Source of the DNA: Eretmocerus hayati
Taxonomy: Eukaryota > Arthropoda > Insecta > Hymenoptera > Aphelinidae
Assembly: GCA_029851415.1 (NCBI GenBank)
Contig: CM056742.1
Location: 92,742,748 to 92,806,747, forward strand
Direction of reading: 5' to 3'
Length of the DNA stretch: 64,000 nucleotides
A program made the position numbers and the translations under genes. The notes under the pieces are model-generated. The model worked only from the letters and a program-made list of their open reading frames with translations. It did no database searches and had not been told where the DNA came from. Shown piece by piece: positions 22,107-32,815 of this stretch (the stretch's first letter is position 1; each line of letters begins with the position of its first letter).

Positions 22107-23081
22107 ATGTCTGAACAGTTTACAGTCTCAAGCACCTCATCGCACATTGATCAGAACATGAGGCCTAGATAGCAGTTGTGTCCCAATGAGATGTATGAAC
22201 TCGGTCGGGTTGAATTAAGAACTTCTCACGCCATCCCTAATGTTGATAGGGATAATAATACCTCCTACTGGGCTGATCAGGAACTACAGATACCAACAAA
22301 ACCTTATAAAATAGAAGATTTGGAACACTATTTGCAGGAACAGATTCCTCTGTGGACTCCGACTGGTACACACACTGAGGAAGAAGAGAATAATGCTGAT
22401 CCAACAGGATTGAGTGGAAAACCAATTTTTCTGCATGTGAACAAAAACACCTTTCACTGTGAGATCTACTTACATCACGACATCAATCTTCACAATTTAA
22501 CACGTTCGCTGCGACGGGGCCCACCGGTGGGACCCACGATTTTCTATTCTTCAATCTTTGCCGACTCAGGCTTGCTCGGGGAATTCTTCCAAAATCATCT
22601 ATCATGATGGTTCACTTCTCCATGAACGTGAACAATGAGATAAAAAGAAAGTCTAGAACCATATGAGCGTTTTTACCCAAACGCGGGGGCCCAATTCGTG
22701 ACCAAAATGGAATTACGAAAAAACGGCGTCGCAGCGAACGTGTTAAACAATATAGGTCAACCGTTGGGCTTTGGTAGGTGTTTGTCCCTACAAGCCTACA
22801 GATGGCGTAAGTCTGATCATATTGTGAAAATCAGTCGAGTTGATATTGTGCGGGTGGAGTGTAATCCGATTAAGGACACCTTCTACAACGGGGAGCCTTG
22901 TTACACCATATTTGAATATAGTGCTGGTGGAGTTCTGATTGATGAACAATACACCGTCAAGTCGAGAGATATTCCTCATCTACGAACGTGCACAGACGAT
23001 ATACGCCATGTATGTATTAGACTCTCGGATCAGGACGGTAACCTGATTAATAACACAGCCCCACAAGAAAAGACGTTCTGA
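22107..23081 (+). pseudogene. Penton/minor-capsid-like protein (copy 2), interrupted by a MITE
   Basis: The ATG at 22107 opens a frame that hits TAG at 22170-22172, then continues with IPNVDRDNN, IPTKPYKIEDLEHYLQEQI, FLHVNKNTFHCEIYLHHDIN, and after the insertion (22497-22746) IGQPLGFG, KISRVDIVRVECNPI, YTIFEYSAGG and IRLSDQDGNLINN, ending at 23081. These blocks occur in the same order as in copy 1 (5220-5829), with greater divergence at the C-terminus. The two halves flank the MITE in the same frame, so the insertion, not a frameshift, separates them. With the early TAG the gene is dead. It is not accompanied by a capsid gene downstream; a tandem repeat follows. Confidence 0.65.
22497..22746. 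mobile_element. 242-bp TTAA-flanked MITE (piggyBac-like) inside the penton-like gene
   Basis: Perfect 16-bp inverted repeats CACGTTCGCTGCGACG (22501-22516) and CGTCGCAGCGAACGTG (22727-22742) are flanked by TTAA at 22497-22500 and 22743-22746. An internal GGGCCCACCGGTGGG palindrome follows the left end. There is no coding capacity. Homologous capsid-like coding on both sides fixes the boundaries independently of the inverted repeats. Confidence 0.88.
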
Positions 23082-23099
23082 CCTAACTCCCAAGCTATA

Positions 23100-24430
23100 T
23101 CGCCCTTATGTTTTGGGGGTTGCTGAATCCAAATCCAGGGTCAGTTTTATTCCAGCACGTCGAGATTTTGACATAACCTCAAAAAAGCATGATTTGACAA
23201 AATCGCTCCAAAATCATAATCAAACCGTACTGAAACCACTTTCCACCACCAACTTCATGTTTTCGGGGTCACTGAAACTGAATACGATGCCAGTTTGGTC
23301 CCAGCATATTTTCGTTCTGACATAACTCCAAAAAATCATGATGTCCTAAGGGTATTCGGACCTGGTGATCGGACCATACTTTGTTTTGCCTACACTACAT
23401 GTTTTTGGGATCGCTGAATCCGAATTTGGGGCTAGTTTGGTTCTAGCACACCATCATTCTGACATCACCTCAAGAAATCATGATTTCCCAAGGATATTCG
23501 CATGTCGGAACCTACATTGTCGAGAATCCTCCTCGATTTTGGGAGTCGGGAGTCAGTGGGTTAGATCAACTCGCAAAAAACGCGGTGACAGTGGAGTTGG
23601 TTCAACAGATCTAATGGACACTGTTCATCTGATATTATTTTGAGAAATGGACGTGCTTGGATGAAACTGAATCTAGATTAGGCTCCAGCAATCCCAAAAC
23701 CACCAAATAAGCTCATGAAATAGTATGGTTGGATCACCAGCTTTAAGTACTCTCCAGGAATTCTAGATCTTTGATATTATATAAGAACCTACACGTTCTA
23801 GGACCAAACTGACGTCGACTCTAATTCAGCGACCTCAAAAACATGTAGTCTAGGCAAAACAAAGTATGGGTCGATCACCAGGTCCAAGTATCTTTAGAAC
23901 ATCACGATTCTCCGAGGATATGTGAGAAAGCTGATTTGCCGGGACGAAACCGACCTTGGATTTGTATCCAGCGACCCCGAAAACATGGAGTATAGGCAGG
24001 ATGAAGTATGGTTCGATCACCACGTCCGAGTATCCTTGGAAAAACATGATTTCTTGAGGTTATGTCAGAATGATTGTGCTGGAACCAAACTGGCCCCAAA
24101 TTCGGATTCAGCTACCCCAAAAATGAATGAGACAGGCGAAACAAAGTATGGTTTGATCACCAGGTTTGAATATCCTTGGAAAATCCTGATTTTATAAGGT
24201 TATGTCAGACCGATAATATGTTGGGACCAAACTATCCTTGTTTTTGGATTCAGCGACCCCGAAAAAATAAGGTTGGCGGTCAAAAGTGGATTCAGTATGG
24301 GTTAATTATGATTCTGGAGCAATTTTGTCAAATCATGCTTTTTTGGAGTTATGTCAAAATCTCGAAGTCCTGGAACAGAACTGACCCTGGATTAGGATCC
24401 AGGGACCCCCGAAACATACAGTTGATGTAG
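23100..24430. repeat. ~142-bp degenerate tandem repeat with an internal inversion
   Basis: Units begin with (T)TTTTGGGGTCGCTGAATCC-like sequence at about 23109, 23260 and 23401 in the forward direction. Reverse-complement units (CAGCGACCCCGAAAACATG-like) lie at about 23687, 23826, 23969, 24109, 24252 and 24400. Spacing is 140-150 bp. Orientation flips between 23560 and 23690. Small open frames on both strands are by-products. Confidence 0.75.
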
Positions 24431-24479
24431 TTTGGGAGTTAGTTCAGATATTCTTTTCATGAGGCTGTGTGATAGGGGC

Positions 24480-25350
24480 GGAGTCATCACTATGCGTACC
24501 CCATCGTATCTCCTGCGTGACCAGAGGATACTTATGAGATACTATGAGATACCATGTGTACGCCAGGAGAATGAATCGTTGTTCTGACTACTCAGAAAGG
24601 CTATGGATGAGTTGGGGTATGATATCACATGCCTTGAAAACGTTTACACCAAAATTCATTACTCAATGAAATCTCTATGGGTACGCCATGGTATCCCATG
24701 TGTAATTAGGACGATACTCATGAGATACTATGAGATTCTATGTGTTTGCATGGATTGTTAGGAGTTGATTCTGAATCGCCAAGTGTGCTGATATATTCAT
24801 AAAGATGATCTCTATCATAGATCAGTGCTTCGAGAACGCTCAGGACAAAAGATTGTGAACCAGGAAGATGGGCACGGTGACTTCATGGTTTCTCATGCGT
24901 GCTCGGAGAGGATACTCATGAAATATCGTAGGACTCTCGAGGGAACCTACAGGATCATTTTTGTTTACAAACAGCAGTTTGTAAACATCCTCAAAAGCGG
25001 CAATTAGTGTCCGAAATGATATTTATGATGATTCTATGACTTGAAAACACTTAGAATAGGGATTCGTGTCTGAGTAAACTTGGCATGGGTACTTCATGGT
25101 ATCTCACGCGTATTCGAGACGATACTTGTGATATACTATGAGACGCTCGAGGCACCTACATTGAATCTCTTATCCTCCCACGTCTTCAAAAGCAGCAATG
25201 ATAGTCTGGAATGATCGTCGTAAACAATTTTATCCTCACGAAAGACTTGGAAACACGATATGCGAGCCATTGAGAATCTCGTGGGTACACCATGGTATCT
25301 CATGCGTGATCGAGACAAAACTCGTGAGATACTATGAGATTCTCTGGGCA
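24480..25350. repeat. ~190-bp degenerate tandem repeat (5 units)
   Basis: The core GATACTCATGAGATACTATG preceded by ATGGTATCTCATGCGTG-like sequence recurs, with the unit at about 24497, 24676, 24866, 25085 and 25277. Confidence 0.7.
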
Positions 25351-25935
25351 CGGACTATACGATAAATTCAGCTGCTTTCGTTCGCCGGTCCACCGCGCCT
25401 CACTTGAGCGTGGTGGCAGCACCGACTCGTGCACATATATTACAGTATGGAAAGCCAGAGCACCAAGCCTCTTCACAGCTCTAAGGTTCAACTAAGTGCT
25501 AGCTTCCTGCAATGGGCTGACGAGCCTGTATTCATACTTGGTCCTCTGGCTGTACAGTATGTCTATATCGTATGTAGATGACCCAATAGATAATACATTG
25601 TTTGGAAAACTCGTATTTTGCAGAAAATCTGGCCTGAATCGATGATATCTACATGATTCATTCATATCCTTAGATTCTCCATCTCAAAATGCATTGGATT
25701 CGGTGCAAAAATCAATCTCATTAGTTCTTGATCCATTTTCATGAACAAGAAGAAAATCCTCCGGGATGTTCTAGAAACACGTGGCTTTCTATCTATGCTG
25801 AAGAATCAATGGGAATCAATAAAAATATTAGTTATTCTTATATCATCTCATCCTAGCCATGTGGATATCTGTATAAAAGAGACTATGTTGTTGAAAATTA
25901 ATCTTACAAAGATATTGTTCATCGCCGAAAGTAGT
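25351..25935. other. Non-coding
   Basis: Nothing recognised; a small AT-rich open frame at 25741-25956 has no motif. Confidence 0.4.
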
Positions 25936-26572
25936 AGTGTAAATAACTTTCACTGACACTCATTATTTAATAGAAATGATGAGTTGAATTTATTGCCTAT
26001 AGATACATCCTAAAAGACGAGGTGGTGCAGACGAGCGAAGGACGAGAACTAACGAGAGTCGCGGAAGGCGACAGACGCGACGGCGCGGTACTTGAGCCTG
26101 AACACAAAATGGCGGAAGCGCGCCAAGCTTCGAATTGAATAAAAATGGATTAATATGAAACTGAACATCCCGCCTACCTCGATTCATCACGATAAAGAAA
26201 TAATCGATGACTCAAGAAATTTCATTTTACATTATAATCTATCAAAAATAACTCGAACCGAAATGAATATGATTCAAAGGTGGCGCGGCCAAGAAATCAA
26301 AGTATCTGATGAAGAGCAGTAGGCCTCAGAGCGAATTTTGCTCCGAAAATTCCAAAAAATTAGGAAGATTGACCGGATGTTTTGACGGTGGTTAAATTGA
26401 TCAAACGTGAATAAGTGTTTTGGACTGGTGAGCCCCAATCGAACCAATCCGTAAGTACAAAGAAAGAGTTCTCTGATTACACTAGTCAGAAGAATATCAA
26501 TGATCCAAAGATGGAAAATATCATTGCTGAAGATCGATATCACCCCGGTTCTCAAAAAATGAGCTAAGCTCC
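25936..26572 (-). repeat. Candidate 3' LTR of the BEL/Pao element
   Basis: On the minus strand this follows the pol relic after a GGGTGGCCGGAG purine-rich tract (about 26576-26565) typical of Pao primer sites. It contains a CGCCATTTTGTG / TCTCGTCCTTCGCTCG GC-rich R-like block (26115-26030) and an AATAAA-type signal (ATAGGCAATAAA near 26000), ending at GTTATTTACA. No second copy was found, so this is inferred from position and composition only. Confidence 0.4.
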
Positions 26573-26819
26573 GGCCACCCAGGAACTAGTCCCGAAAAGA
26601 AGTGCATCCATTCCTTTGGATATGAATGTCCTTGGCAACCGCGCAAGTGATTTTAAATTCATATCGTGATCGCACGATCACAAAATACTAACCTAGTGTT
26701 TGTGCACGGTCAAGGTACCGATACTACTTGAGATAACTCTAAACTCTGAATCCTGATTCAACTCCGTATCACTAAGTGACCATTAAGAGAATTCAATTCT
26801 CATCACTATCTTCTTCCGA

Positions 26820-27787
26820 CTACTCATCAGGAACAAGCAGTACCTGTTTGAATATAGGTCGAACGAATGTAGAGGTGGTGATGCGGACCTCGACCACCCG
26901 AATACTTCCATCAGCACCAGGGAATGTTTGAGTGACAGCCACCATAGGCCAGAGTGCTGGTGAACAACAGTCCTCTCGAAGCAATACAACGAGGTTAAGC
27001 CGGAAAGCCCTCGAAGGACTCGACCATTTGTGCTGTTCTTGTAGAGCTTGGAGATAATCCTTTGACCATGACTTCCCAAATTCCTGGACCAATTGAATCA
27101 TCCATCTCCAACGCTCATTGACTGAGATTGGTCCTTTAGGTACAAAAAGCTCTGGAATTATGAACGAGGGTCTCTGTATCAAAAAATATGCTGGTGTAAG
27201 CATGGCAAAGTCAGAAAGGTCATCTCGGAGAGGAGCTAGCGGTCTCGAATTTGAACAAGCTTCAATCTGACATAGTAAGGTGGAAACTTCAACCGAAGTG
27301 AGAATATGGTCACCAACTTTCCTTTTAAAGTGATATCTCGCGGATTTAACAGCAGCCCCCCATATTCCCCCGAAGTGTGGTGCCGAAGGTGGGTTGAATC
27401 TCCATTCCGTTCCCAGATTTGTCAGATCTATAGCAAGGTCCTTGAACTCCTGAGATGCCTGATCAAAGCGCTGGCGAAGTTCAGCATCAGCACCAACGAA
27501 GTTAAGCGCATTGTCGCTCTCTAATTTCAAACAGTGCCCTCACCTCGCAGTGAACATTTGAGGGCAGCGAGGAATGTATCCGAAATGAGGTCTTCGACAG
27601 CTTCCGAGTGCGTTCCTCTTGTGCTAAGACATACAAAAATACAAACGTAAGTTTTCATGGTCCCTTTCCCTTCAGCCTTTACCAACCGTATTTTGAATGG
27701 ACCGGCAAAGTCCACTCCCGAATGCTCGAGAGGGTAAGCTGGAGTGACTCGATTTTCAGGCAGATCTCCCATCAATCGGGTAGACAT
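26820..27787 (-). pseudogene. pol: BEL/Pao integrase core and C-terminal domain
   Basis: Minus-strand coding in two frames that meet near 27530. The first part has HSGVDFAGPF (first catalytic Asp) and a YVCIFVCLSTRGTHSEAVEDL stretch. The second part has SDNALNFVGAD (second Asp), PPSAPHFGGIWGAAVKSARY, and a C-terminal region with FIIPELFVPKGP, WSKDYLQALQEQHKW and GSIRVVEVRITTSTF. In Pao integrases the third catalytic residue (Glu) normally lies in the GLWEAAV-type motif; here it reads GIWGAAV, so catalysis is likely lost. The frame change near 27530 also breaks it. Confidence 0.85.
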
Positions 27788-27788
27788 T

Positions 27789-28721
27789 TTAGCGAAGGAT
27801 CTGAGATATGCCGTGCATTTGTCGATTAGAACCTTTATCGCTTGTCGAATAGTGATAATCCAGTACTGGTTCCAACGTTATGGGATGAGCCAACGTCAGC
27901 TGCGTCCCTCCGTGCTGAGTTTCTTCGTGAGCTCTCCGGGTGAGCAGAACAGTAGAAGGGCCCTTTTTAGGCAGAATCAGTGAGTGTTCTGCGGTGTTGT
28001 CCAAATTTGGATGACGAACTTTGCCTCCAACCCGCAGAAGTCCTCGATCTAGAAATGGTCGTAATTTCATTGAATGTGTATTTTTGAGCTGTAGGTTTCT
28101 CTCAAGGCACCTGAAAACATTCCAAAAACTTTGTTTCCGAACAAGATAAGCCCATAGCAATTCAGCATTCTTAATCTCGATGGTATTCAACAATCCTTCA
28201 GACAGAGCATCGAGATCCATGAATGACAACCGTAGTAGTTCGATTTTTTTTCTATTCCCCTCGCCAAGACGAGAACCAAGTTTTGTCAAGAAGCGAACAC
28301 GAAGTGCAGTAATACGAAAGAGCTTAGTAGCAGATGAATATCTGTTGAGCAAATCGTTGTCAGGTTCGTCATCCGGATACTGTAGCGCAGTAGCATTTGA
28401 AGTGGTTCGCTCTCCGAGATGTTCGACCTGCACATTCTCCGCCTCAGTAGTCCACGGATGACTCGACTCTTGGAGGAACAAAGGATCTTTCCACCAAAGA
28501 TCGAATGTGGATGACAGCTCAGGACTTAAGCCTCGCGAAACCACATCAGAAGGGTTACCCTGTGATCTGACATGGTGCCAGTGCGACTGGGGGAGTAACT
28601 CTTGGATTCGCGAACACCTATTTGCAACGAATGTCTGCCAACGATTTGGCAAAGCCCTAATGCAATACAACACATCTTCCGAGTCTGACCATAAATGAGT
28701 CGATACTATTCCAAGAGGCAT
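27789..28721 (-). pseudogene. pol: BEL/Pao RNase H and zinc-binding integrase N-terminus
   Basis: Open for 310 codons on the minus strand. It carries LWSDSEDVLYCIRALP, WQTFVANRCSRIQEL and HHVRSQGNPSDVVSRGL, which are typical of the Pao RNase H region. Later come HSLILPKKGPSTVLLTRRAH and ETQHGGTQLTLAH (the H...H of the zinc-binding integrase domain). The expected Cys pair after this lies beyond a frame disturbance around 27830. It directly precedes the integrase core. Confidence 0.82.
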
Positions 28722-28772
28722 AATTTTTAAGAGGTGATCAGTGAGTTTTTCTACTAATAACGCCGCACAAAG

Positions 28773-29840
28773 CTATAGGCGAGGTATACCAATTGTCTTA
28801 ATTGGAGCTACCTTTGACTTGGCGCACTGCAATGACACATTGACTTGACCATCTCTGATCATTCTTAAGTCTGCTACGAATGCCTTAGAAGAGGCATCTA
28901 CAAACCCGTGAAGCTGTACGATCAACCCCTGACTCGGATAACTTTTCCACCTAGGTATCCTGATTTCTTCCAAATTCGTCAGCTTCTCATACCAACCAGA
29001 CTCCTTTGCGGAATATTCATCAGGGAGCCCATCATCCCAGTCACACTCCAGCAACCAGAGAGATTGCATGAATATCTTTGCCCAAATAACTACAGGAGCT
29101 AACCATATCAAAGGGTCAAAGATTTTCGCCGTGAGTGACAGAACCGATTTCGTAGTCAATTTCTGACTGTGAAAAGCTTGAGGCTTGATGCTGAAATGGA
29201 AATAATCCTCTTTCGGTGCCCACGAAAGGCCCAGTATAGAGGTACAATCATCAGAATCAAACGTCGCCGAACCGTGAATTTTATGATCGACCGGAATATC
29301 TTCGATGAATTGAACATTATTGGCTGGCCATTTCCTATGCTCAAATCCGCTCACCTTGAGAATTCGTATCAGCTGAGATTGTTCCTCTCGCGTTTCATCA
29401 AAAGTTTCTCCCCCCGTCATGAAATCATCAATAAAAGGTTCATCTTCGATGACTTCAATAGCAAGGACGAAAAAGTGACCGGAATCTTGCTGACTGCTTT
29501 AGCACTCTGATAGCTAGAAACGGTGAACATTTCAACCCATGAGTTTCTGAGTGAGTAGAGCAAAACTTCTTAATCCGAATTTTCTCTCCACAAAATCATT
29601 CGCAGATGTTGATCTCGAGAATCTACTAATATTCGCCCGTACATTGGCTCAATGTCTGCTACAAACACGAATTCATAACGCCTCCATTTTAGAATCAGAT
29701 CAATCAACTCTGGGAGCAAATTCTCACCAGTGTAGAGAAGATCATTTAATGACGTGCCGTGGATTTTGTTCGAACCATTGGAAACCGTCCGTAACTTCTT
29801 AGAGCCTTTTTCAAGTGGAATATAAGAAAAAATCTGATGA
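28773..29840 (-). pseudogene. pol: BEL/Pao reverse transcriptase
   Basis: Minus-strand coding in several frames. 29810-29570 has KLRTVSNGSNKIHGTSLNDL, LILKWRRYEFVFVADIEPMY and DQHLRMILWRE. 29450-28773 has FIDDFMTGG (the YxDD box, here F-I-D-D), FDSDDCTSILGLSWAPKED, SLTAKIFDPLIWLAPVVIWA and LHGFVDASSKAFVADL. The catalytic Asp pair is kept, but frame changes between 29570 and 29420 break the protein. The 5' side is interrupted by an R1-like fragment. Confidence 0.85.
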
Positions 29841-30897
29841 CAAGATATCCCTAATGGATCTCCCACCGACAGACCATGAGCGCTCCCATCTTGCTTTTCC
29901 GGTAAACCGGATGAACATAAATCCAACGCCCGTGTACCCTGGGGGCTCAAACTTTCTGCTCTCTGTCCTACGATGTTGGCAAGCCATCATTGCAGGACTG
30001 GGGGCAGCTAACCACTTTCTAACTAACCCACCCCGGAACCGCATTAGCATTACTTCAGGGTGGGAGGCGTCTTGTGCGCTAGAGGGCGTCCCTCTTCGGC
30101 GTGTTCGCTCTTCTGTCTTCTCTCTTCGTCGTCAATGATCACTCTTCAAGTCGTCGTTGTTCGCTATGGAGCGCCCCTTGCTTGACGCTGCAATGCCCGT
30201 TCTCGCTCTCCTTTTCGAGTGATCACCGTCTCGATGTAGGTGGCGATCTTATCCCACGTCTCTTTGCTGCGGAGCATGAACGGCACTAGGGTCTCAGGGG
30301 CGATCTGATCCCCAACCCGGTTCTCGAGCTTCTCTCTCCATGGCTGTGTTCACGCACTGGAAGTGTGCGTGCTCTGCTTCGTCCCCTCTGCCTCACACAT
30401 CTCATGAAACGGAGTCTCCCTCTTTTGGAACCACTCCAGGTACTCTCCGAAGCAGCCATGCCCGCTGAACGCCTGCGTCAGCCAGTAATCCAGCTTCATG
30501 AACTCGAACCATCCACCTGGCTATGTTAGGGATCAACCTTCGCGTTCACTTCTCTTTTGTCGAGCTCTCCCACTCTTCCTGCCACTCTTCGACGATCTCC
30601 TCCCTCTCGACGTCTCGTATGAGAGCCTTACGAATGGGGTTGAGCACGACTTCATCGCTCTAAAGGGTTTCTTGGCGTTTCCACACCCGTACTTTCTCGG
30701 CTACAAGCAGGCGAATAGGTGCTGTACCCGCAAGCACACAGGTTGCGTGATCGGACACCGTGCAATTAGCGCTGATCGTCCGTAGCGCAAAACGCCGCTA
30801 GACTGGACCTAGCTTTGCATCGATTACGGACCCTCTAGCTACCTTTCCCCAAATTGGTGCCCCGTACAGCATGATGGAATAGCTCACGGTGCTGAGG
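29840..30897 (-). pseudogene. R1-like non-LTR retrotransposon, 3' end, inserted in Pao
   Basis: Minus-strand sequence shows YSIMLYGAPIWG (end of the RT of R1/LOA-type LINEs), ATCVLAGTAPIRLLVAEK, a Trp-rich EEWQEEWESS block, an EHAHFQC(V) Cys/His remnant and a final PFMLRSKETWDKIATYIETV block, in more than one frame with stops. It is followed by an untranslated tail with CGGTTCCGGGGTGGG. Pao coding occurs on both sides (before 30897 and after 29840), so it is a 5'-truncated insertion. A diverged AAGGCTCT(G/A)A(A/G)AA(A/G)TTAC sequence at both junctions may be the target duplication. Confidence 0.65.
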
Positions 30898-31439
30898 TAA
30901 TTTTTCAGAGCCTTGGAGAACTTCATGATCAGGGAGAACGTATCCACGATTCTTATTCTCGACCGACAAATTCGAAGCTTTTTCCATTTGCGAAAGCTGT
31001 CCGTACTTTAACATAAAGATTCTGTATCGAGCTCCAAAATCCGAATTTTTCGCAAATTTCCGTTCCATAGAACAGAGCTTTTGGAGGGATGATTTAGATG
31101 GATCGCCGAGATTGAAATTCAAGTTATTCATCAGATTCTGTTCCACCAGTAAGCGTACAACGTATCTACCACTCGAATATGACTATGGGTCTCCTGAAAA
31201 TGTTCCTGACATTCACGATCGTCTTCAATAAACCTTTCACTAACAGTGGGAATTTCTTCCTGCTTCCAAAATTCCTCAATTATCGAGGCTAGTATTGAAT
31301 CATCGGCCAAGTGAAAATGAGAAGCATCAGAATCCGAATTTTGACCAACTCTAGAGGGAACAACCCAACCCAAGGCAGTGTTCGTTGCAATGAGATGATT
31401 TGATGGATCGGTTCTTGCCTTTCTCACCCCACCAATCAC
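30898..31439 (-). pseudogene. pol: BEL/Pao pol, protease-RT linker segment
   Basis: Minus strand: HLIATNTALGWVVPSRVGQN, EEFWKQEEIPTVSERFIEDD and CQEHFQETHSHIRVVD, then after a frame change SSLQKLCSMERKFAKN and RYRIFMLKYGQLSQMEKAS. This is the characteristic Pao segment between protease (GWVV) and RT. It abuts the end of a LINE ORF at 31436-31440, so upstream gag/protease sequence is missing. Confidence 0.8.
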
Positions 31440-32815
31440 GATTCAGAATGATCCCATTTCTCTACATCCAGAGCAATAGGAGCTTCATGGCCAGATACTT
31501 TAAGAATTATGAAGGCCTGTACATCATAACTAAAATCAGAGAGGAATCTTGCAGACAGGTAACCAGGTTCCCTCATGTGCATGATCTTATATATGATAAT
31601 GCCTGCAAAGTACATTCGCCGCGAATCAGTACGCAGCCAGTCCAAGCTCTCCCTGAACGGAGTGATGTGCTCACCCTCCCTAAGATCATATACGTATCTA
31701 ACAAATGAATTGCTCAGTCTTTGTATCCGTTGCCGCTGTTCGTCTGTGGCGTCAAGATATACGACCGGACAGTAGCCCAGGTGGGGTTGGACTAACGCCT
31801 CGACTAGTCGAATTCGCAGAGTCCTGGTGATGCAAGCCCTAAAAAACCGCAAACCATATAGGGCTCTGTTGATTTTCTTCGTCACTTGATTCATTTGCGG
31901 TTCCCACGATAATTTACTATCCAATACGACACCAAGACTCACGACTGTATCACTGAAAGGGACGAAAACTCCCTCCTGTATCTCAACACCTGTCAAATCC
32001 ATCCTTCTCAGATCCTTCATGTTCCTCTCAGAGGAGAGAAAGATTGCTTTAGTTTTACCAGCGTTGAGACGCAGGCCGGAGTCCGCAGCCCAATCAGCAA
32101 CCAGTCGCCCTACTGCTAGTTGAGCGATTCCCTCCCTCATCTCGTTTCTCTCCACTTGGAGATGAATTTGAAGGTCATCAGCGTAGAAGAGATGATCTAC
32201 CCACTTTCCGTCCAGTAACCCGGGCAAGTCATTGACGTCCAAATTGAAGAGTAGTGGTCCGAGAACGGAACCCTGTGGAACACCCAGATTGGTCGTGAGC
32301 CAACCAGATTTACTGTTTTTGGAAGTGACTAGCTGGGTGCGACCTTGTGTATATGATTTGATCCACAGGAGTGCCGATCGCGAGATACCAAGTTGTCGCA
32401 ATTTACTCAGCAATTTCGATGGTAATATTGTGTCAAAGGCTTTGCTGAAGTCGAAGAGTAGTAGTAGGGTGATCTTTTTCCTATCTATACCTAATCTGAC
32501 GTCATCAGTCAATTTCAGCAAAGCTGTCTGGGTACTGTGGTGTTGGTTGAAACCAGCCTGGAAGCGATCTTGTAATTTTTCTTTCTTCAAGTACTCTGTG
32601 ATTCGGTCATGTGCGATTTTCTCGAGAACTTTAGAAAGGGAGCACAGGAGCGCAATGGGGCGGAAGTCCGAAACTGATGATGGAGGTACAGTCTTTTTTA
32701 GCGGAATCAACTGTGCTCGCTTCCAAGCCTCGGGAAAGATATCGAAATCGCCTGCAATGCTTTTGATTTTGTCCAGCGTGTTTCTCGGGTTTCCCTGCGT
32801 CGAATCGACTTCGCC
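31436..32815 (-). CDS. Jockey/CR1-type LINE reverse transcriptase, 5'-truncated but open
   Basis: A single frame of about 460 codons without a stop, ending 31436. It begins within the RT domain with DIFPEAWKRAQLIPLKK, then VSDFRPIALLCSLSKVLEK, FQAGFNQHHSTQTALLKL, LLFDFSKAFDTI, GVPQGSVLGPLLF, the catalytic FYADDLQIH, LRLNAGKTKAIFLSS, VSLGVVLDSKLSWEPQM, and a C-terminal region with LVEALVQPHLGYCPVVY. The order and motifs fit the Jockey/CR1/Kiri group. The endonuclease is missing. Its 3' end touches Pao sequence. The intact frame suggests a fairly recent, 5'-truncated insertion; start codon not defined. Confidence 0.85.
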   Translation of the reverse strand, partial: GEVDSTQGNPRNTLDKIKSIAGDFDIFPEAWKRAQLIPLKKTVPPSSVSDFRPIALLCSLSKVLEKIAHDRITEYLKKEKLQDRFQAGFNQHHSTQTALLKLTDDVRLGIDRKKITLLLLFDFSKAFDTILPSKLLSKLRQLGISRSALLWIKSYTQGRTQLVTSKNSKSGWLTTNLGVPQGSVLGPLLFNLDVNDLPGLLDGKWVDHLFYADDLQIHLQVERNEMREGIAQLAVGRLVADWAADSGLRLNAGKTKAIFLSSERNMKDLRRMDLTGVEIQEGVFVPFSDTVVSLGVVLDSKLSWEPQMNQVTKKINRALYGLRFFRACITRTLRIRLVEALVQPHLGYCPVVYLDATDEQRQRIQRLSNSFVRYVYDLREGEHITPFRESLDWLRTDSRRMYFAGIIIYKIMHMREPGYLSARFLSDFSYDVQAFIILKVSGHEAPIALDVEKWDHSES

